64,000 nt of DNA from CAYWRZ01 sp964460845 (GTDB lineage: Bacteria; Bacteroidota; Bacteroidia; Flavobacteriales_D; UBA2798). The notes beneath the pieces are model-generated. The model was not told where the DNA came from. It was given only the letters and a program-made list of their open reading frames with translations, and made no database searches. The stretch lies in the NCBI GenBank assembly GCA_964460845.1, contig CAYWRZ010000005.1:161265-225264 (forward strand). The letters run 5' to 3'. The translations under genes and the position numbers were made by a program. Of the stretch, positions 17,477 to 28,108 are shown piece after piece (positions within the stretch are counted from its first letter, which is position 1; each line of letters opens with the position of its first letter).

Positions 17477-20400
17477 CTATGAAATATCTTCAGAAATTAC
17501 CTGTGCTTTATTTTTCTTTTTCCATTCGGCCAGCGAAGCAAACAGCACGTACAGGCCGGGAATAATGATGACTCCGAAAATGGTTCCGGTCAGCATTCCG
17601 CCCGCCGCAGCCGTACCGATAGAACGGTTACCCATCGCTCCGGCACCCGAGGCGATACAAAGCGGAATAAGTCCGGCGATAAACGCAAAAGAGGTCATCA
17701 GAATGGGTCTTAAACGCTGCTCCGCTCCTTCGATGGCCGCCTGTAAGATGCTCAGCCCTTCTTTGCGACGCTGTATGGCAAATTCAACAATAAGAATCGC
17801 GTTTTTACCCAACAGACCGATGAGCATCACCAGCGCTACCTGGGCGTAAATGTTATTGTCGAGTCCGGCCATTTTCAGGAAAAGAAAAGCACCGAAAATC
17901 CCTGCAGGCAAACTGAGAATTACCGGCAAAGGCAAGAGGAAGCTTTCGTATTGCGCAGCGAGCAGCAGGTACACAAACACGAGACACACTAAGAAAATAA
18001 ACAGGGTTTGGTTACCTGATAAAATCTCTTCCCTTGTCATCCCGCTCCATTCGTAAGCAAAGCCGCGCGGCAGGGTTTCGCTGGCCACACGCTGAACCGC
18101 ATTAATCGCATCGCCGCTACTGTATCCGGGAGCCGCATCGCCGTTGATCATGGCCGAGAGGTACATGTTGTAACGGGTAAGCTGCTCGGGACCATATACT
18201 CTTTCTATGCGTACAAAGCTCGAATAAGGCACCATTTCTCCCTTGTCGTTTTTGACATGCAGCTTCAGCACCTGCTCGGGCGAGCTGCGGAAACCGGGAG
18301 CCGCCTGTACCATCACCTTGTACATTTGGTTAAAACGAATAAAGTTGGTGGCGTAATAGCTACCCAGTAAGGTTTGCAAATTACCCATCGCATTATCGAC
18401 AGTGACTCCTTTTTTGGCCGCCAGGTCGTAATCGATATGAATCATGTACTGCGGAAACGACACGTCGAAGCTGGTAAAGGCATTGCCTATCTCGGGCGTT
18501 TCTTTGATCGCTTTTATAAAATCGTTGGTCACCCGGGCGGCTTCGTTGATATCGCCGGTACCGGTACGATCGAGCAGGCGTAATTCGAATCCGCTGGCGT
18601 TACCGAACCCGGGCACAGTGGGCGGCGGAAAAAGTTCGATCGTCGCATCGGTGATGTGGCTGATTTTTTCTTCTATTTCGGAAATAATATCCGCCATCCC
18701 TTTGCTGCGCTCGTCCCAGGGTTTCAGGTTGATCATCCCCATTCCGTAAGAAGCGCCCGCAATTTCGTTCACAAGGCTATATCCTGCCAGTGTGGTCACG
18801 TTTTCTACGCCTTCGATAGTACGCGACACCTGCTCTACCTGATCGAGCACCTTTTCGGTACGCTCTACGGTAGCACCCGGAGGAGTAGTCACGTTGACGT
18901 AAATCATGCCCTGATCTTCGGTCGGAATAAATCCGCCGGGAAGAATCACCGCCGTACCCCAGGTCGCGGCAAAAAATACAGCCAGCAGTCCTAAGGTGAC
19001 AAACTTACGGCCCGCAATACGGCTAAGAATTTTTCGGTAACCCGAAGAGGTTGCGTCGTAACGTTTGTTAAATCCGTTAAAAAAACGCTGTAATAAGCCC
19101 TTGCGTTGTTTGCTCGGATCGTGCCGCAGCATAATGGCGCAAAGTGCCGGCGTAAGTGTCAATGCGTTGATTCCCGAAATAAATATCGCAATGGCGAGGG
19201 TCAGCGAAAATTGCCGGTAGAACACACCCACCGGACCGCTCATAAAAGCCACGGGAATAAATACGGCCGACATCACCATCGTAATTGCGATAATAGCGCC
19301 GCTAATTTCTTTCATGGCCGCAATAGTAGCTTCCAAAGGCGGAAGATGTTCTTCGGTCATTTTTACGTGCACCGCCTCGACCACTACAATCGCATTATCG
19401 ACCACTATACCGATAGCCAGTACCAGGGCAAAAAGGGTAAGCAGGTTGATCGAAAAGCCGAACATCATCATAAAGGCCAGCGTACCTACAAGCGCTACAG
19501 GAACCGCCAAAGCCGGAATAAGTGTAGAACGGAAATCCTGAAGAAAAATAAACACCACTATCGATACGAGGATAAACGCTTCTATCAGCGTTTTTAACAC
19601 TTCGTGAATGGAGGCATCGAGAAAGCGGGATACGTCGTAAGCAAGGTTGTATTCCATGCCCGGCGGGAAGGAAGTGCCTTTCAGCTCGGCCATTCGGTTT
19701 TTGATGTTCTCGATCACTTCGCTGGCATTCGAGCCGGGGCGCTGCTTGATCATGATCGAAGCCGAGGGTCGTCCGTCGGTTTTAGATACCATGCCGTAGC
19801 TCATCGAACCGAATTCGACTTCCGCAATGTCTTTGAGACGAAGTATGGAACCGTCTTTATCGGCGCGCAGAATTACCTGCTCGTATTGCTGGGGCTCATA
19901 AAATTTACCGGTGTAACGCAGTACATATTGCAGAGAATTGGCTGCCTTACCCGAACTTTCTCCGGTTTTTCCGGGGGCGGCTTCCACGTTCTGGTTACGC
20001 AGGGCCTGTATCACCTCGTCGGTCGAAATGTTGTACGCCAGCATACGCTCGGGTTGTAGCCATACACGCATGGCGTATTCCTGCTGCCCCATAATTTCGG
20101 CCCTTCCCACTCCGTCGATACGCTTGAGTTCCTGCAGTACGTTGATGTCGGCAAAATTGAAGATAAACTGCTCGTCCATCGACTCATCGGTACTGGTCAG
20201 GTTGAGGTACATGAGCATACTGTTTACCTCTTTTTCGGTGGTCACCCCGGCTTTGATCACCTCTTCGGGCATTTCGTCAAGCACGGTCGTTACCCGGTTC
20301 TGCACGTTTACCGCCGCCTGATCGGGATCGGTACCCACCTCGAAAAAGACCTGGATCATGGTGATCCCGTCGTTGCTGGTAACAGTGGACATGTAGGTCA

Positions 20401-20623
20401 TGCCGGGCACTCCGTTAATGGCGCGCTCGATGGGCATAGCCACCGCTTTGGCCGACACATCGGCGTTGGCGCCGGTATAACGGGCGGTTACCATCACCGA
20501 AGGCGGTACGATATCCGGAAACTGGGTTACCGGTAGCTGAAGCAAAGCCAGCACCCCTACCAGCGTAATAAGCAAAGAAATGACAAGCGACAGTACGGGT
20601 CGCCGTATAAAAGTTTCAACCAT
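17477..20623 (-). CDS. HAE1-type RND multidrug efflux permease (AcrB/MexB family)
   Basis: The 1,048 aa inner membrane proton-driven pump matches the family's usual length. It begins VETFIRRPVLSLVISLL (first helix). The porter region has the GTDPDQAAVNVQNRV motif, and the proton-relay motif LAIGIVVDNAIVVVEAV lies near residue 405. The second membrane half ends RLRPILMTSFAFIAGLIPL and GTAAAGGMLTGTIFGVIIIP. The VVDNA motif places it with drug/organic compound pumps rather than metal pumps. It lies 45 bp after the adaptor gene and 15 bp before the outer membrane factor. No regulator gene is adjacent. Confidence 0.96.
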   Translation of the reverse strand: MVETFIRRPVLSLVISLLITLVGVLALLQLPVTQFPDIVPPSVMVTARYTGANADVSAKAVAMPIERAINGVPGMTYMSTVTSNDGITMIQVFFEVGTDPDQAAVNVQNRVTTVLDEMPEEVIKAGVTTEKEVNSMLMYLNLTSTDESMDEQFIFNFADINVLQELKRIDGVGRAEIMGQQEYAMRVWLQPERMLAYNISTDEVIQALRNQNVEAAPGKTGESSGKAANSLQYVLRYTGKFYEPQQYEQVILRADKDGSILRLKDIAEVEFGSMSYGMVSKTDGRPSASIMIKQRPGSNASEVIENIKNRMAELKGTSFPPGMEYNLAYDVSRFLDASIHEVLKTLIEAFILVSIVVFIFLQDFRSTLIPALAVPVALVGTLAFMMMFGFSINLLTLFALVLAIGIVVDNAIVVVEAVHVKMTEEHLPPLEATIAAMKEISGAIIAITMVMSAVFIPVAFMSGPVGVFYRQFSLTLAIAIFISGINALTLTPALCAIMLRHDPSKQRKGLLQRFFNGFNKRYDATSSGYRKILSRIAGRKFVTLGLLAVFFAATWGTAVILPGGFIPTEDQGMIYVNVTTPPGATVERTEKVLDQVEQVSRTIEGVENVTTLAGYSLVNEIAGASYGMGMINLKPWDERSKGMADIISEIEEKISHITDATIELFPPPTVPGFGNASGFELRLLDRTGTGDINEAARVTNDFIKAIKETPEIGNAFTSFDVSFPQYMIHIDYDLAAKKGVTVDNAMGNLQTLLGSYYATNFIRFNQMYKVMVQAAPGFRSSPEQVLKLHVKNDKGEMVPYSSFVRIERVYGPEQLTRYNMYLSAMINGDAAPGYSSGDAINAVQRVASETLPRGFAYEWSGMTREEILSGNQTLFIFLVCLVFVYLLLAAQYESFLLPLPVILSLPAGIFGAFLFLKMAGLDNNIYAQVALVMLIGLLGKNAILIVEFAIQRRKEGLSILQAAIEGAEQRLRPILMTSFAFIAGLIPLCIASGAGAMGNRSIGTAAAGGMLTGTIFGVIIIPGLYVLFASLAEWKKKNKAQVISEDIS

Positions 20624-20668
20624 CAGATTTCAAATTGAGAAAGGGAACTTCTGTCCACAAATAGCTAA

Positions 20669-21766
20669 TTACGGCGCGGGCTCTACAGGATTTATCAGTT
20701 CTCCGTCGCGCAGGGTCTGTATGCCTTCATACACTATTTTATCGGAAGGTTCAAGCCCCGATCGAACAATGTAATACTCGGCCAACCTTTCTCCGGGAGC
20801 AAAATTTGTCATTTTGACCGTGTTGTCATTGCCAAGCACATACACATAGTTTTTGTCCTGTATCTCGAACACCGATTTTTGGGGAACGAGCAAAGCTTTT
20901 TCTACCGGACGATCCAGCAAAAGCGTACCTGAAGCACCGTGCTTGAGCAGTCCGTCGGGATTGGGAAAACTCGCGCGGAAAGCGATAGAACCGGTATTTT
21001 CATCGATTTCACTTTCGGCGGGTTCGATGGTACCTGCATAGGCATAAATGCTACCGTCGGCCAGCACGAGCCTTACTTCGTTGGGAAGCGTATCGTCGTT
21101 GGGCTGCATGAGGCGCAGGTATTCTCTTTCGGAGATATTAAAATAGGCATACACCGACTGAATGTCGGAAATGGTGGTCAGCAGGGATCCATTGCTCAGC
21201 AGGCTTCCTTCTTTGAGCGGCAAACGGTCGATAATACCGTCGAAAGGCGAATGTACCTGTGTATAGGAAAGCAAACGGCGAGCATTGGCTACTGCCGAAT
21301 GGGCTTCCTCTACCTTAGCCAGTAGCGCCAGGTGTTTGGCCTGCATCAACTCCAGCTCGGTTTCGGATACGATATTTTTTTCGACCAGCGTGCGTACGCG
21401 CTGCACTTCTACTTCAGCTACGCGCGCATCAGCTATGGCACTGTTATAAAATGCGCTGGCTTTATTCAAATCAATACGCAGCTCTTCGTCGTTGATGCTG
21501 AAAAGCAATTGCCCTTCTTTTACATATTGCCCTTCATCGACATAAATTTTGTCGAGGATTCCCGAAACGCGGGCGTGCAGCTCCACGTTTTTCCGGGCCT
21601 GGATATCGGCTACATATTTCATTTGTAGCAAGGTATCTTTCTGAATCAGCGGCACTACCGGATAGGTTTTGACCGCTTCTTTCTGTCTGTTATTGGCATT
21701 GCTGGTCGTACAGGCGGCTATAAGCAGCGAAGCACCGATAACAAACAAGGAAGTATTTACTTTCAT
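20669..21766 (-). CDS. RND efflux periplasmic adaptor (membrane fusion protein)
   Basis: The 365 aa periplasmic lipoprotein links permease and channel. The ATG at 21766 gives a proper lipoprotein signal (GASLLIAACTTS); the longer open frame to 21847 would bury it. It has the usual layout: lipoyl/barrel-sandwich half-motif LHARVSGILDKIYVDEGQYVKEGQLLF, an alpha-helical hairpin (about 95-160), the second half YTQVHSPFDGIIDRLPLKEGS, then beta-barrel and membrane-proximal domains. It is the first gene of the three-gene pump operon. The preceding secreted-protein gene, 101 bp upstream, may be part of the same transcript. Confidence 0.93.
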   Translation of the reverse strand: MKVNTSLFVIGASLLIAACTTSNANNRQKEAVKTYPVVPLIQKDTLLQMKYVADIQARKNVELHARVSGILDKIYVDEGQYVKEGQLLFSINDEELRIDLNKASAFYNSAIADARVAEVEVQRVRTLVEKNIVSETELELMQAKHLALLAKVEEAHSAVANARRLLSYTQVHSPFDGIIDRLPLKEGSLLSNGSLLTTISDIQSVYAYFNISEREYLRLMQPNDDTLPNEVRLVLADGSIYAYAGTIEPAESEIDENTGSIAFRASFPNPDGLLKHGASGTLLLDRPVEKALLVPQKSVFEIQDKNYVYVLGNDNTVKMTNFAPGERLAEYYIVRSGLEPSDKIVYEGIQTLRDGELINPVEPAP

Positions 21767-21834
21767 GATTTTAAGTTGAAAAACGAGCGTAAGTAAAAAC
21801 GAAAGGAATAAGGGCTTACGAAAAGCCATTACAG

Positions 21835-21854
21835 CCGGTAAAGTCAATTACCGG
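21835..21854 (-). promoter_or_regulatory. Inverted repeat upstream of the RND operon (candidate operator)
   Basis: CCGGTAA-N6-TTACCGG is a perfect 7-bp inverted repeat about 70 bp before the adaptor start. It has no T tail on the minus strand, so it reads more like a dimeric regulator site than a terminator. No regulator gene lies next to it. Confidence 0.35.
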
Positions 21855-21867
21855 AAAAAACAGATGC

Positions 21868-22290
21868 CTAAAACAGTCTGTAACGAAAAAGTATAGGATA
21901 CCAGCCGGACAAGTAACCCCTGCTGTGATAGTTTTCAGAGAAATCAAACGTTTCCGAAAAATAGGCGTACACCGACACCGGTAAGGTATCGGATAAAACG
22001 GCTACCGGAGCGGGTATAAGACGTTCTTCTTGTGATAAACGAAAGCGGCGGCTATAAAGCCCTTCGTCGTTAGAATAGTCAAATTCGAGATAATCTTCTT
22101 TGAATTGCGGAGTAGGCTGTATATTCGGAGCGTCTTCTTCCGTTTCTTCCTGTTCCTGTGTCTCTACGGCGAACTCTTCCTTGTAACATACTTCTTCTGC
22201 TTCTGCCCACACTTCCTGTGACGCCGCCACACGAGGACTGGTCGCTGTCGTCAGCAATATAGCAAGCAATATATTAAGCAGCGTCCTCAT
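21868..22290 (-). CDS. Small secreted acidic protein, unknown function
   Basis: The 140 aa product has a signal peptide (residues 1-23, ending RVAAS). A strongly acidic stretch follows (ETQEQEETEEDAPNIQ), then a short C-terminal region with EFDYSNDEGLYSRRFRLS and several aromatic residues. No family is recognised. It has its own consensus promoter and lies 101 bp before the RND adaptor on the same strand, so it may be co-transcribed with the pump. Confidence 0.65.
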   Translation of the reverse strand: MRTLLNILLAILLTTATSPRVAASQEVWAEAEEVCYKEEFAVETQEQEETEEDAPNIQPTPQFKEDYLEFDYSNDEGLYSRRFRLSQEERLIPAPVAVLSDTLPVSVYAYFSETFDFSENYHSRGYLSGWYPILFRYRLF

Positions 22291-22379
22291 TTACATTTAT
22301 ATAAGCCGGGATGAACCCAAAACTTATTTAATCCTTTAAAAATCAACATTATCACACTTCGCAGTGTGTAAAAATCACG

Positions 22380-22411
22380 CAAATATACGCCAGATAGCCA
22401 AGAATCACAAA
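22380..22411 (-). promoter_or_regulatory. Bacteroidota promoter upstream of the secreted protein/RND cluster
   Basis: On the minus strand TTTG (22408-22411), a 20-nt spacer and TATATTTG (22380-22387) fit the -33/-7 consensus. The 5' leader of about 80 nt contains a small CACACT-TCGC-AGTGTG hairpin (22354-22369). Confidence 0.65.
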
Positions 22412-22520
22412 CAAGATGGTGCCTATCCTTGGAATCCAAGCCTTCGCTTCACATAATTTAACATCTGTAAATAAAGGGCTTATCTTATTTTCACACAGAA
22501 AAAGACTTTACACACGCTTT

Positions 22521-25319
22521 TTAATGCGCGTCGAGCCAGTTGCGACCGGTATCCATTTCCACTACAACAGGCACATTTAAGGTCATTGCTTTTTCCATTT
22601 TCTCGCGAATGATCGGCTTGAGCTGTTCCAGCTCGGGCTGATATACGTCAAAAATAAGTTCGTCGTGCACCTGTAGTACCATTTTGGAGCGCAGCTTTTG
22701 TTTTTCCATTTCTCGCTGAATATGGATCATCGCGATTTTGATCAGATCAGCGGCCGAACCCTGAATAGGCGCATTGATGGCGTTGCGCTCGGCAAATCCG
22801 CGCACAGTGCTGTTAGCCGCATGAATATCGGGCAGGTAACGTCTGCGTCCAAGCAGGGTTTCGACATATCCTTTCTCACGGGCTTTTACGATGTTGTTTT
22901 CCATATAAGCCTTGATACCGGGATACTGCGCAAAATAATTATCGATAATTTCTTTCGCTTCTTTTACCGGTATGCCCAAATTTTGCGAAAGTCCGAAAGC
23001 CGACTGACCGTAGATAATTCCGAAGTTAACCGCCTTTGCTTTGCTGCGCATTTCGCGGGTTACTTCCTCCTGTGCCACGCCGAATACACGCGCGGCCGTA
23101 GCGGCATGAATATCGAGGTTTTGTGCAAATGCTTCTATCATGTGCGCATCGCCACTAAGCGAAGCAATGATCCGAAGCTCTATCTGCGAATAGTCGGCCG
23201 AAAGCAGCGTATGCTCCTCGTCGCGGGGAATAAAAGCTTTGCGTATTTCTCTTCCGCGCTCGGTGCGGATAGGAATGTTCTGTAGGTTGGGATTGTTAGA
23301 GCTGAGTCGGCCGGTAGCCGCTACCGCCTGCATGAAAGATGTATGTACCCGTCCGGTGGTCGGATTGACCATTTCGGGAAGGGTATCGACGTAAGTGGAT
23401 TTGAGCTTGCGTAATTGACGGTATTCGAGAATAAGCGATACCACGGGGTGCTTATCGGTCAGTTTGACAAGCACTTCTTCGCCGGTGGCGTATTGTCCGG
23501 TGCGGGTCTTCTTGGCTTTTTCATCAATTTTAAGTACCTCAAAAAGAATCTGTCCAAGCTGTTTCGGCGAATCAATATTAAAGGAAGTGCCGGCAGCGGC
23601 AAAAATTTCGGTTTCCAAACGCCCCAGCTCTATTTCTAACATCGCCGAATAGTCGCGCAGCACGGGTACATCAAGATTAATCCCCTCTTTTTCCATAGCG
23701 GCCAGCACAGGTATCAGCGGACATTCCACTTCGTGAAAAAGCGACTCACAACCGTTCTCTTTCAGCAAAGGTTCGAGCGCCTGTTTGAGCTGTAAGGTAA
23801 TATCCGCATCTTCGGCCGCATATTCTTTAATCTGTTCCAGGGGCACATCGCGCATATTCCCCTGATCTTTCCCTTTTTTACCGATCAGCGTTTCAATCCT
23901 CACAGGCCGGTAATCGAGGTAGGTTTCGGCCAGATAATCCATGCCGTGCTTTTTATCGGGCTCGAGCAGGTAATGCGCTAACATGGTATCGAAGAGCGGC
24001 TCCGCCACCGGAATGTTATACCACGACAATACCAAAAAATCGTATTTAATGTTCTGCCCTATTTTACGAATAGTAGTCGAAGCGAACAAAGCCCTGAATT
24101 CTTCCAGAATGGCCTGCGTACGCTCTCTGTCTGAAGGCAGCGGCACATACCATGCTTCGCCCTGAGCTATCGCAAACGACATTCCCACCAGTTCGGCATT
24201 GTGCGCATCGAGTCCGGTAGTTTCGGTATCAAAACAAAACTCAGGCGCCGATGATAAGGTCTGAATAAGCGCCGCGCGTGTTTCGGGGGTATCGCAGAGG
24301 TGATAGGTGTGCGGCACCGTATCGAGCGTACGAAAATGATGTAATTCCTCTTCGGCAGGCGGTGTCTGCGGTGTTTCTTCTACTTTACCGAACATATCGA
24401 TCTGTCCGCTTTTCTGCGAGGACTGAATTTCCTGCCCCAGCACCCGACGAGCCAGCGTACGAAATTCAAGCTCGCTGAACAATTCCAGTACCTGCTCACG
24501 ATTAGGCTCTTCGAGACGCAGATCTTCTTCGTCAAATTCGACCGGCGCATCGGTCAGTATGGTGGCCAGCTTTTTAGAAAGCAATGCCTGCTCCCTGTTG
24601 TTTTCGATTTTTTCACGCAGCTTACCTTTAATTTGTGCGGTATGCGCCAGCATATTTTCGACCGTGCCGTATTCGCTGATAAGCTGCGTAGCCGTTTTCG
24701 GACCTACGCCCGGCACACCGGGTATATTATCGACAGCATCGCCCATCAGCCCGAGTATATCGATTACCTGCCTGGGCGACTGGATCCCGAATTTCTCACA
24801 AACTTCCTTTACCCCCATCACTTCGGCATCGTTGCCAAAACGGCCCGGCTTATAGATAAAAATATTCTCGCTCACTAATTGACCGAAATCTTTATCGGGT
24901 GTCATCATATAGGTAATAAACCCTTCCTGCTCGGCTTTAATAGCCAGCGTACCTATCACGTCGTCGGCTTCGTACCCGTCCGATTCCAGCACGGGAATAC
25001 GAAAAGCACGAATAATTTCTTTGATATACGGCAGCGCCACGGCAATGGCATCGGGCATTTCGTCGCGGTTGGCTTTGTAATCGGTGTATTCGATATGCCG
25101 GGAAGTGGGGGCTGCGGTATCGAATACCACAGCAATGTGCGTAGGTTTCTGACGGAGCAATACTTCGACCAGCGTATTGGTAAATCCCAAAATGGCGGAG
25201 GTATCCAGTCCTTTGGAATTTATCGGGTTAAACTTGGTATTGGCGGTCAAGGCAAAATAACCCCGGTAGATCAGGGCAAAGGCATCGAGCAGAAAAAGTC
25301 GTTTTTCGGTATTCTCCAT
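22521..25319 (-). CDS. polA: DNA polymerase I
   Basis: The 932 aa protein has all three domains. The N-terminal 5'-3' exonuclease contains DGYEADDVIGTLA and GVPGVGPKTA. The 3'-5' exonuclease is complete and looks active (FCFDTETTGLDAHNAELVG and YDFLVL, with acidic residues kept). The polymerase domain has SADYSQIELRIIASLSGD, KAVNFGIIYGQSAFGLS and LQVHDELIFDVY. It fills gaps and replaces RNA primers during replication and repair. It follows the epimerase gene by 120 bp on the same strand; TATCTTTC 21 nt before the ATG is a possible -7 box. Confidence 0.97.
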   Translation of the reverse strand: MENTEKRLFLLDAFALIYRGYFALTANTKFNPINSKGLDTSAILGFTNTLVEVLLRQKPTHIAVVFDTAAPTSRHIEYTDYKANRDEMPDAIAVALPYIKEIIRAFRIPVLESDGYEADDVIGTLAIKAEQEGFITYMMTPDKDFGQLVSENIFIYKPGRFGNDAEVMGVKEVCEKFGIQSPRQVIDILGLMGDAVDNIPGVPGVGPKTATQLISEYGTVENMLAHTAQIKGKLREKIENNREQALLSKKLATILTDAPVEFDEEDLRLEEPNREQVLELFSELEFRTLARRVLGQEIQSSQKSGQIDMFGKVEETPQTPPAEEELHHFRTLDTVPHTYHLCDTPETRAALIQTLSSAPEFCFDTETTGLDAHNAELVGMSFAIAQGEAWYVPLPSDRERTQAILEEFRALFASTTIRKIGQNIKYDFLVLSWYNIPVAEPLFDTMLAHYLLEPDKKHGMDYLAETYLDYRPVRIETLIGKKGKDQGNMRDVPLEQIKEYAAEDADITLQLKQALEPLLKENGCESLFHEVECPLIPVLAAMEKEGINLDVPVLRDYSAMLEIELGRLETEIFAAAGTSFNIDSPKQLGQILFEVLKIDEKAKKTRTGQYATGEEVLVKLTDKHPVVSLILEYRQLRKLKSTYVDTLPEMVNPTTGRVHTSFMQAVAATGRLSSNNPNLQNIPIRTERGREIRKAFIPRDEEHTLLSADYSQIELRIIASLSGDAHMIEAFAQNLDIHAATAARVFGVAQEEVTREMRSKAKAVNFGIIYGQSAFGLSQNLGIPVKEAKEIIDNYFAQYPGIKAYMENNIVKAREKGYVETLLGRRRYLPDIHAANSTVRGFAERNAINAPIQGSAADLIKIAMIHIQREMEKQKLRSKMVLQVHDELIFDVYQPELEQLKPIIREKMEKAMTLNVPVVVEMDTGRNWLDAH

Positions 25320-25439
25320 CCGGAAGATTTTGAAGCCGAAAGATACGGAATAATGCGGGTAAGAAAGGGAAGAATTTACGTACAGAAAGCGGAAGAAAAA
25401 TACGGCGAGAAACCGCTGCTCACAAGCAATTTGGAGAAT

Positions 25440-26417
25440 TTACCAACCTGCCTCCACGTACCATTGAATGGCTTCGCGCAGTCCTTTTTTGAGCGAATGT
25501 GAAGGTTCGTAACCCAATAAGGTACGCGCTTTACGAATATCGGCCAGCGAGTGTTGTACTTCACCCGCACGCGGTTCGGTGTATTTTATTGCGATGTGCG
25601 ATATTTTCGGATCGTATTCCGAGAGCAGACTTTTGAGTTCGTGCAATAGTTCGTTAAGCGTGGTACGATCGCCGCACGCTACGTTATATACGGTGTTCAA
25701 GGCCTCCGGATCGCTTACGAGCGCCGCTTTTTCGTTGGCCTGAATCACGTTGTCGATGTAGGTAAAATCGCGGGTCTGGCTGCCGTCGCCGTACACCAGC
25801 GGCAATTCGCCCCTGCGCAGCATACGGATAAAACGCGGAATGGCTGCCGCATAGGTACCTTCCGGATCCTGATGGCGACCGAACACGTTAAAATACCTCA
25901 GCCCGATAAGCTCCATCCCGTAAAGGGAAGCAAATACACCCGCATACAGTTCGTTAACGTACTTGGTCACCGCATAAGGCGAAAGCGGCTTCCCGATGCG
26001 ATCTTCGCGTTTGGGCAGTTCGGCGCTGTCGCCATAAGTGGACGAGCTGGCGGCATACACTACCCGTTTGATACCGCTGTCGCGCGCGGCGGTCAGCACC
26101 TGTAAAAAGCCGGTAATGTTGATGTCGTTGGTGGTCAGCGGATCGTGGATAGAACGTGGCACGGAACCCAGCGCGGCCTGGTGCAGCACAAGGTCGGCAC
26201 CCTGCATGGCTTTCAGGCAATCGGCCGCATTGCGGATATCTCCTTCTATGAGCGTAAAATCGGGATGAGTGAGCAGGGCGGCAATATTTTCTCGTTTTCC
26301 GGTCAGAAAATTATCGAGGCAACGCACCCGGTTGCCCTGCTTCAAAAAATACGCACAAAGATTGGAGCCGATAAAGCCTGCTCCTCCTGTAATAACAATA
26401 TTTTTTCCGCTCAGCAT
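25440..26417 (-). CDS. UDP-N-acetylglucosamine 4-epimerase-like SDR enzyme (WbpP/TviC group)
   Basis: The 325 aa extended short-chain dehydrogenase has NAD-binding GGAGFIGSNL at residues 11-20 and the active-site YAVTKYVNEL motif. Several stretches are shared with WbpP/TviC: VLHQAALGSVPRSIHDP, YAASSSTYGDSAELPKRE and GLRYFNVFGRHQDPEGTYAA. These enzymes interconvert UDP-GlcNAc and UDP-GalNAc or their uronic acid forms for surface polysaccharide. No other polysaccharide gene is nearby, so the pathway is not defined. It lies between the rny terminator and polA. Confidence 0.88.
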   Translation of the reverse strand: MLSGKNIVITGGAGFIGSNLCAYFLKQGNRVRCLDNFLTGKRENIAALLTHPDFTLIEGDIRNAADCLKAMQGADLVLHQAALGSVPRSIHDPLTTNDINITGFLQVLTAARDSGIKRVVYAASSSTYGDSAELPKREDRIGKPLSPYAVTKYVNELYAGVFASLYGMELIGLRYFNVFGRHQDPEGTYAAAIPRFIRMLRRGELPLVYGDGSQTRDFTYIDNVIQANEKAALVSDPEALNTVYNVACGDRTTLNELLHELKSLLSEYDPKISHIAIKYTEPRAGEVQHSLADIRKARTLLGYEPSHSLKKGLREAIQWYVEAGW

Positions 26418-26426
26418 CTTCTCATG

Positions 26427-26466
26427 AAAAAGGACAGTAAGAAACTGATTTTCTCCTGTCCTTTTT
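26427..26466 (-). terminator. Terminator after rny
   Basis: AAAAAGGACAG (26427-26437) pairs with CTGTCCTTTTT (26456-26466), an 11-bp stem between the rny stop and the epimerase start. On the minus strand it ends in a T run. Confidence 0.8.
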
Positions 26467-26482
26467 GCGAATGTAGTACAAT

Positions 26483-28024
26483 TTATTTGGCGTAGTTCAC
26501 CGCACGTTTTTCGCGGATGACGGTAATTTTGATTTGTCCGGGATAAGTCATCTCGGTCTGAATACGCTGCGAAATATCGAAAGAGAGCTTATCTACATCG
26601 ATATCGCTTACTTTTTCGCTTTCGCAGATTACACGCAGCTCGCGACCGGCCTGAATGGCATAAGCGCTGGTCACACCGGGGTAAGAGAGCGCAAGGTTTT
26701 CGAGGTCTTTGATCCGCTTGATGTACGATTCGATGATTTCGCGGCGGGCTCCGGGACGGGCGCCTGAAATGGCATCACACACCTGCACGATAGGCGCAAT
26801 GAGCGTATTCATTTCTATTTCGTCGTGGTGAGCACCGATAGCGTTACATACTTCGGGTTTTTCGCCGTATTTCTCGGCCAGCTTCATTCCCAAAATAGCG
26901 TGGGGCAATTCGGGCTCTTCGTCGGGCACCTTACCGATGTCGTGCAGCAGCCCCGCACGTTTGGCCAGCTTCACGTTAAGGCCAAGCTCGGCAGCCATGG
27001 TGGCACAAAGGTTGGCTACTTCGCGCGAGTGCTGGAGCAGGTTTTGTCCGTAAGAAGAACGGTATTTCATACGCCCTACCATACGGATAAGCTCGGGATG
27101 AAGCCCGTGAATGCCCAGATCGATGGTGGTACGCTTACCTATTTCTACGATTTCGTCTTCGAGCTTCTGACGGGTTTTCGCCACTACTTCTTCGATGCGG
27201 GCAGGGTGAATCCGTCCGTCCGACACCAGTTGATGCAGCGCCAGTCGTGCTATCTCACGGCGTACGGGGTCGAAGCAGGAAAGGATAATGGCTTCGGGGG
27301 TATCGTCCACGATAATTTCGATACCTGTAGCCGCTTCGAGCGCACGAATGTTACGGCCTTCGCGACCGATGATACGTCCTTTGAGATCGTCGTTTTCGAT
27401 GTTGAATACTGATACGGCATTTTCGATAGCCTGCTCGGTAGCCACACGTTGAATAGACTGAATCACAATCTTTTTCGCCTCTTTATTGGCATTAATGCGC
27501 GCTTCGTCCATGATTTCCTTGACATGAGCCATAGCATCAGTGCGAGCTTCGGCTTTCAGGGCTTCGATAAGCTGCGTTTTGGCATCTTCGCGGCTGTAGC
27601 CCGAAATTTTTTCGAGTTCCTGTACCTGACGGATATGCTGCTTGTCGAGCTCTTCCTGTTTTTTGTTCAGCTTTTCGGCCTGTGCGCTAAGCGAATCACG
27701 CAGTTGGTGAATGTCTTTTTCCTGACGGGTCACGTCTTCGAGGCGGCGTGATACTTCTTTCTCTTTACCCTTTGTACGGTCTTCGGCCGACTGAATTTTG
27801 CGTTCACGCTCTATCACCGCTTTTTCATGCTCTTCTTTGAGTTGAAGAAAACGTTCTTTGGCCTGAAGGATTTTATCTTTTTTGATGTTTTCACCTTCTT
27901 TTTCGGCTTCCTGTATGAGGTCACTGCGTTTTTTACGCAAAATATTATTCAGGAAAATCCATACGATAACCGCTCCGGCGATAAGACCGGCGGCAGCACC
28001 AATCAGCAGACTGATTATGTCCAT
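26483..28024 (-). CDS. rny: Ribonuclease Y
   Basis: The 513 aa membrane-anchored endoribonuclease takes part in mRNA decay. It has an N-terminal helix ([20 protein letters not shown]), a long coiled coil (about 30-190), a KH domain ([20 protein letters not shown]) and an HD domain with the metal-binding motif GLLHDIGK and HHDE. The length fits the family. It follows zapA by 84 bp on the same strand; the zapA-rny order is common in Bacteroidota. A terminator follows. Confidence 0.97.
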   Translation of the reverse strand: MDIISLLIGAAAGLIAGAVIVWIFLNNILRKKRSDLIQEAEKEGENIKKDKILQAKERFLQLKEEHEKAVIERERKIQSAEDRTKGKEKEVSRRLEDVTRQEKDIHQLRDSLSAQAEKLNKKQEELDKQHIRQVQELEKISGYSREDAKTQLIEALKAEARTDAMAHVKEIMDEARINANKEAKKIVIQSIQRVATEQAIENAVSVFNIENDDLKGRIIGREGRNIRALEAATGIEIIVDDTPEAIILSCFDPVRREIARLALHQLVSDGRIHPARIEEVVAKTRQKLEDEIVEIGKRTTIDLGIHGLHPELIRMVGRMKYRSSYGQNLLQHSREVANLCATMAAELGLNVKLAKRAGLLHDIGKVPDEEPELPHAILGMKLAEKYGEKPEVCNAIGAHHDEIEMNTLIAPIVQVCDAISGARPGARREIIESYIKRIKDLENLALSYPGVTSAYAIQAGRELRVICESEKVSDIDVDKLSFDISQRIQTEMTYPGQIKITVIREKRAVNYAK

Positions 28025-28108
28025 TATTTATATTAATTTAAAAATTCGACAAAACCGCCGAAGCCTTAACCGAATGGTTACGAAGAAATAGAGCCGGGGA
28101 GAAAATCG

